This document shows, piece after piece, positions 61,468 through 64,000 of a stretch of 64,000 nt of DNA; within the stretch, counting starts at the first letter, position 1; each line of letters starts with the position of its first letter. A model generated the notes under the pieces. The model saw nothing but the letters and a program-made list of their open reading frames with translations. It was not told the origin of the DNA and made no database searches. The stretch is from Azadirachta indica (taxonomy: Eukaryota > Streptophyta > Magnoliopsida > Sapindales > Meliaceae): assembly GCA_022749755.1 (NCBI GenBank), contig CM040449.1:2251157-2315156 (forward strand), in the 5' to 3' direction. Made by a program: the position numbers and the translations under genes.

Positions 61468-63203
61468 TTAGGTAGACCGCACAAAGAAAAGACTAATACT
61501 TCTCATGAATTGGAATGGCACCGGTCCGATGTCATCTAACAGCACAATTGAAGTTGATCCAGGCATTGTTACTGCACAAGGAATCCAATAACATATCGTA
61601 GGTGCGTCCAATTTTCTGTCTTGCGCGACTCCAGTAGTTGACTCTTGCATTCATGCCTTCTATGGGATTCGCCACTGAAGGTAGCCGAGCTCTTCCTTTG
61701 CTTTCCGTGTAGAGAAGTAACGAGTAACACCCACCTGGGAGAAAATGATTCGATTTATCAAATATGATTGTCCATGGCTTGAAAAGATTGAAATGTTGAA
61801 ACAAACCTTGTATACTTCATTGGGAAGGATTAATGGTTGAGGAATCCACCATTTATTCAACCACGGATTTTAGTATGAATAGAGAAGGGCGAAAATCCTG
61901 GTGACGAAAAAAGCAGGAAGCCAAAACTTGGGCAGGTTATAATCTAGAATTCTGATAAGAGGACCTATGAATTCCAGGGGATTGATTGGAGAACCTGTCA
62001 AAGAAGGAAGTCAGGCAAAATGAAGTATTTCCTTACAAATTTTTTTCAGTGGTCAAAATATAAAAATACAATTATCCTCATTAAACAGAGAAGAACTGCA
62101 CTATTAATTCTTTTACCATCAAATACAAGGTAAGGCCATCGAGAAGTCCTTGCTAGCAAAATCAGTGCAAGCACGAGATTATCCACATAAATCCAATCAA
62201 TTTTCACTCTTGGTTACCAACTTCAAAGAGCAACACAATCCTTGGAAAGTGGGTATCTTTACCACGTCCATACACAGTTCCAGGACGAACCGCGCACACT
62301 ATTCCTGTGCAAAACAAAACGTCTCGATTCAAGCATTCTTGCACACAATACTCGTTCTTTCATGCAAACATTATTAAGGTGCTTACTTTAAGGGACTAAC
62401 ATTAACTCTTCAGAACCAATTGTTCAGCAAACTGATTAATTTCCTGAGATCATGTTATGGATTGAAATAATCATCAATGGGGATCATAAGGTAATAATAG
62501 AGCGAGCGATCAGTACTAGTTGACTGAAGGTAAGTCCTGTGATCTTCCATTCTATTTATTCCTACTATCTGGTGGGGCAAAGAAGTCATAATTAGAGACG
62601 GAATTTGCACTCAAGGTCAGTCCAGATTGGCTTCATCGCCATTCACAATTTCTTTTTACCTAAGCACAACTTTACCTGTGCTCATATTAAACAAGTCTCT
62701 GAGTCCCCAGCTCGAAGCAAGCTTCAATCACATGGCGCGTTCCATTAATATTTTCTTCATCAACCCTACCATTTAGTAAGAGTTTCTTTCTCAGACATTC
62801 CAGAGGAAGCAGTACGAAATACACAATTTGCACCACGAAGATCATTGCTTTTTCTACATAATTTTTGCTTGCAACACCTCCTGTGAATCACAATTTTTTC
62901 TAACTAATTTTTTAGTTATCAACAAACTTATAATGAAAATAAATAATAAAATACAGAAACAAGAATCCATTCAAGTTAGATTGAATAAAAGTACAACATA
63001 AAAATAAAAATAAAAATAAAAATAAAACCTTGGATGCAAAGAATTGTTGAGAGTTTTCCGCAAGTCAAAAGGCTCGAACCTCATGAGCACCTCTATGAAC
63101 CAGCTCCAAGCAGAGAGCCGTTCTCGATTGATGGCACCGCCATTTCCGCTCTAAGAAGTCGCGTCTCAGTCTCAAATTGCCCTCCACACTTAACTGCGCC
63201 ATT
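61468..63203 (-). pseudogene. SDR42E-type NAD(P)-dependent dehydrogenase pseudogene (At2g33630-like)
   Basis: Decayed member of the 3-beta-HSD/SDR42E family, normally an about 470-aa membrane-associated Rossmann enzyme. In order on the minus strand: ALCLELVHRGAHEVRAF then a one-base frameshift before DLRK (about 63115-63050); GMSEKETLTKW and VDEENINGTRHVIEACFELG then a stop (about 62810-62690); CAVRPGTVYGRGKDTHFPRI and, after a deletion, DWIYVDNLVLALIL (about 62310-62150); PLIRILDYNLPKFWLPAFF with a TAA before NPWLNKWWIPQPLILPNEVYK (about 61965-61805); and a last exon, GVTRYFSTRKAKEELGY, with two frameshifts before DDIGPVPFQFMRSISLFF. The catalytic YxxxK segment was not found. No ORF spans more than one block. 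Confidence 0.85.
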
Positions 63204-64000
63204 TTATTTATTTATTTAACGGATAATATAACAGCTAGGTCCCTAACTTTTATATCAATTACAAATAAGTTTATGAATATTGAATGATATTAAAGTCTTT
63301 TTTTTTTTTTTGTTTAATGTTACAAGTCTATTATTTTACAACTCTACTGATATTTTTTCAGGAATCTGCTACTGATAGAAATTTTACTGAGAAATTTAAC
63401 ATATGTTATAATATACTTAACACTCAAAGATCTACTCTCATTAGAAAGAGGTATTTATTTAAAATTTTTGAGGCATTCTCACTTATCATGAGAATTCTTA
63501 TCGGCCGTAACTAATAAGAGTTGAACGCACGCCTCTTAAGAGCTTGCGTTCTGACCATCAAAGTAAGCCCTAATAAATAAATAATATTAGAGTCATTTGG
63601 TTCCGCTAAACTTTGAAAAAATAATAAATTATATGATATAATTGACTTAAGTTTAATAATACATCTCTACTTTTCTTTTTCACAAGGTATAAAATTTAAA
63701 ATTCTACTAATAATTTAAGGATTCTAGTTTAAGTGTTCGCTTTGAATAGTAAAATACTAGAATCACCAAATACAAATACTTTTATTTCTGTGTAAATGTA
63801 AATAGTTTTCGTTTTAAGTTGGTGATCATCAAATATTTCATTTGCAATACTTTTGAAATTAAGTAGAATGCAATATTATCAAACATATTCATCGTCAATT
63901 CCATAGTGATTATGAATTTATTAGAAAAAAATGGATAAGTTATATCTTTGTTCATGAAAATGTAAAAAGAAAAAAATTGGTACAAAACTAAGATTTTATT
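63204..64000. other. AT-rich terminal spacer
   Basis: About 800 bp with no recognisable gene, repeat or RNA. Confidence 0.5.

Noticed and set aside
1..64000. tRNA, rRNA or organelle DNA insertions
   Set aside because: None recognised on reading either strand; no scanning program was available, so a small RNA gene could have been missed.

Overview
This is a nuclear genome window from a flowering plant. The genes are intron-rich with GT-AG splicing, the intergenic DNA is very AT-rich, and the products include plant-only proteins (AHL proteins, a thylakoid-lumen PsbP-like protein, a MuDR-type plant transposase). Protein similarity suggests a core eudicot, probably a rosid; a Sapindales/citrus-like source is only a guess.

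Layout. 1-446 (-): 5' part of a clade-A AT-hook gene (AHL29/SOB3-like), cut by the window edge. 7.66-8.16 kb (-): small DUF1138 membrane protein. 9.54-12.38 kb (-): complete four-exon HMG-CoA reductase. 12.4-19.6 kb: gene-free AT-rich DNA with a 142-bp duplication and a long foldback repeat. 19.59-34.24 kb (+): tandem array of cinnamoyl-CoA-reductase-like (CCR-like) genes. Two are intact (22.3-24.1 and 30.45-32.0 kb, both 320 aa) and four are broken. One broken copy carries about 3.4 kb of inserted DNA whose right part is a large palindrome of inverted LTR sequence. 35.8-37.9 kb: a second, larger copy of the AT-rich foldback. 38.76-41.07 kb (+): RRM protein. 42.16-48.18 kb: a 6-kb Mutator-like element (MULE) with 113-bp TIRs, a decayed transposase and a GRF zinc-finger remnant. 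49.22-51.70 kb (+): SWI3B. 52.01-53.64 kb (-): PPD3-like lumenal protein with ten exons. 56.79-60.81 kb (+): AHL10-like. 61.47-63.20 kb (-): pseudogene of an SDR42E-type dehydrogenase.

How the genes relate. They are independent eukaryotic genes, not an operon. Roles include the mevalonate pathway (HMGR), chromatin (SWI3B, two AHLs), RNA binding, chloroplast lumen function and reduction of phenylpropanoid-like substrates. The informative point is gene order. From memory, the window interleaves two Arabidopsis blocks, At1g76450-At1g76500 (PPD3, RRM, CCR-like, HMG1, AHL29) and At2g33590-At2g33630 (two CCR-like, SWI3B, AHL10, SDR). It therefore looks like the unduplicated ancestral block that was later fractionated in Arabidopsis.

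Exon coordinates were deduced by hand from reading frame, splice dinucleotides and family conservation. I found no wholly new gene system. The most unusual structures are the conserved GC splice donor in the CCR-like array, the LTR palindrome, the paired foldbacks flanking the array and the MULE with its second, GRF-type cargo.
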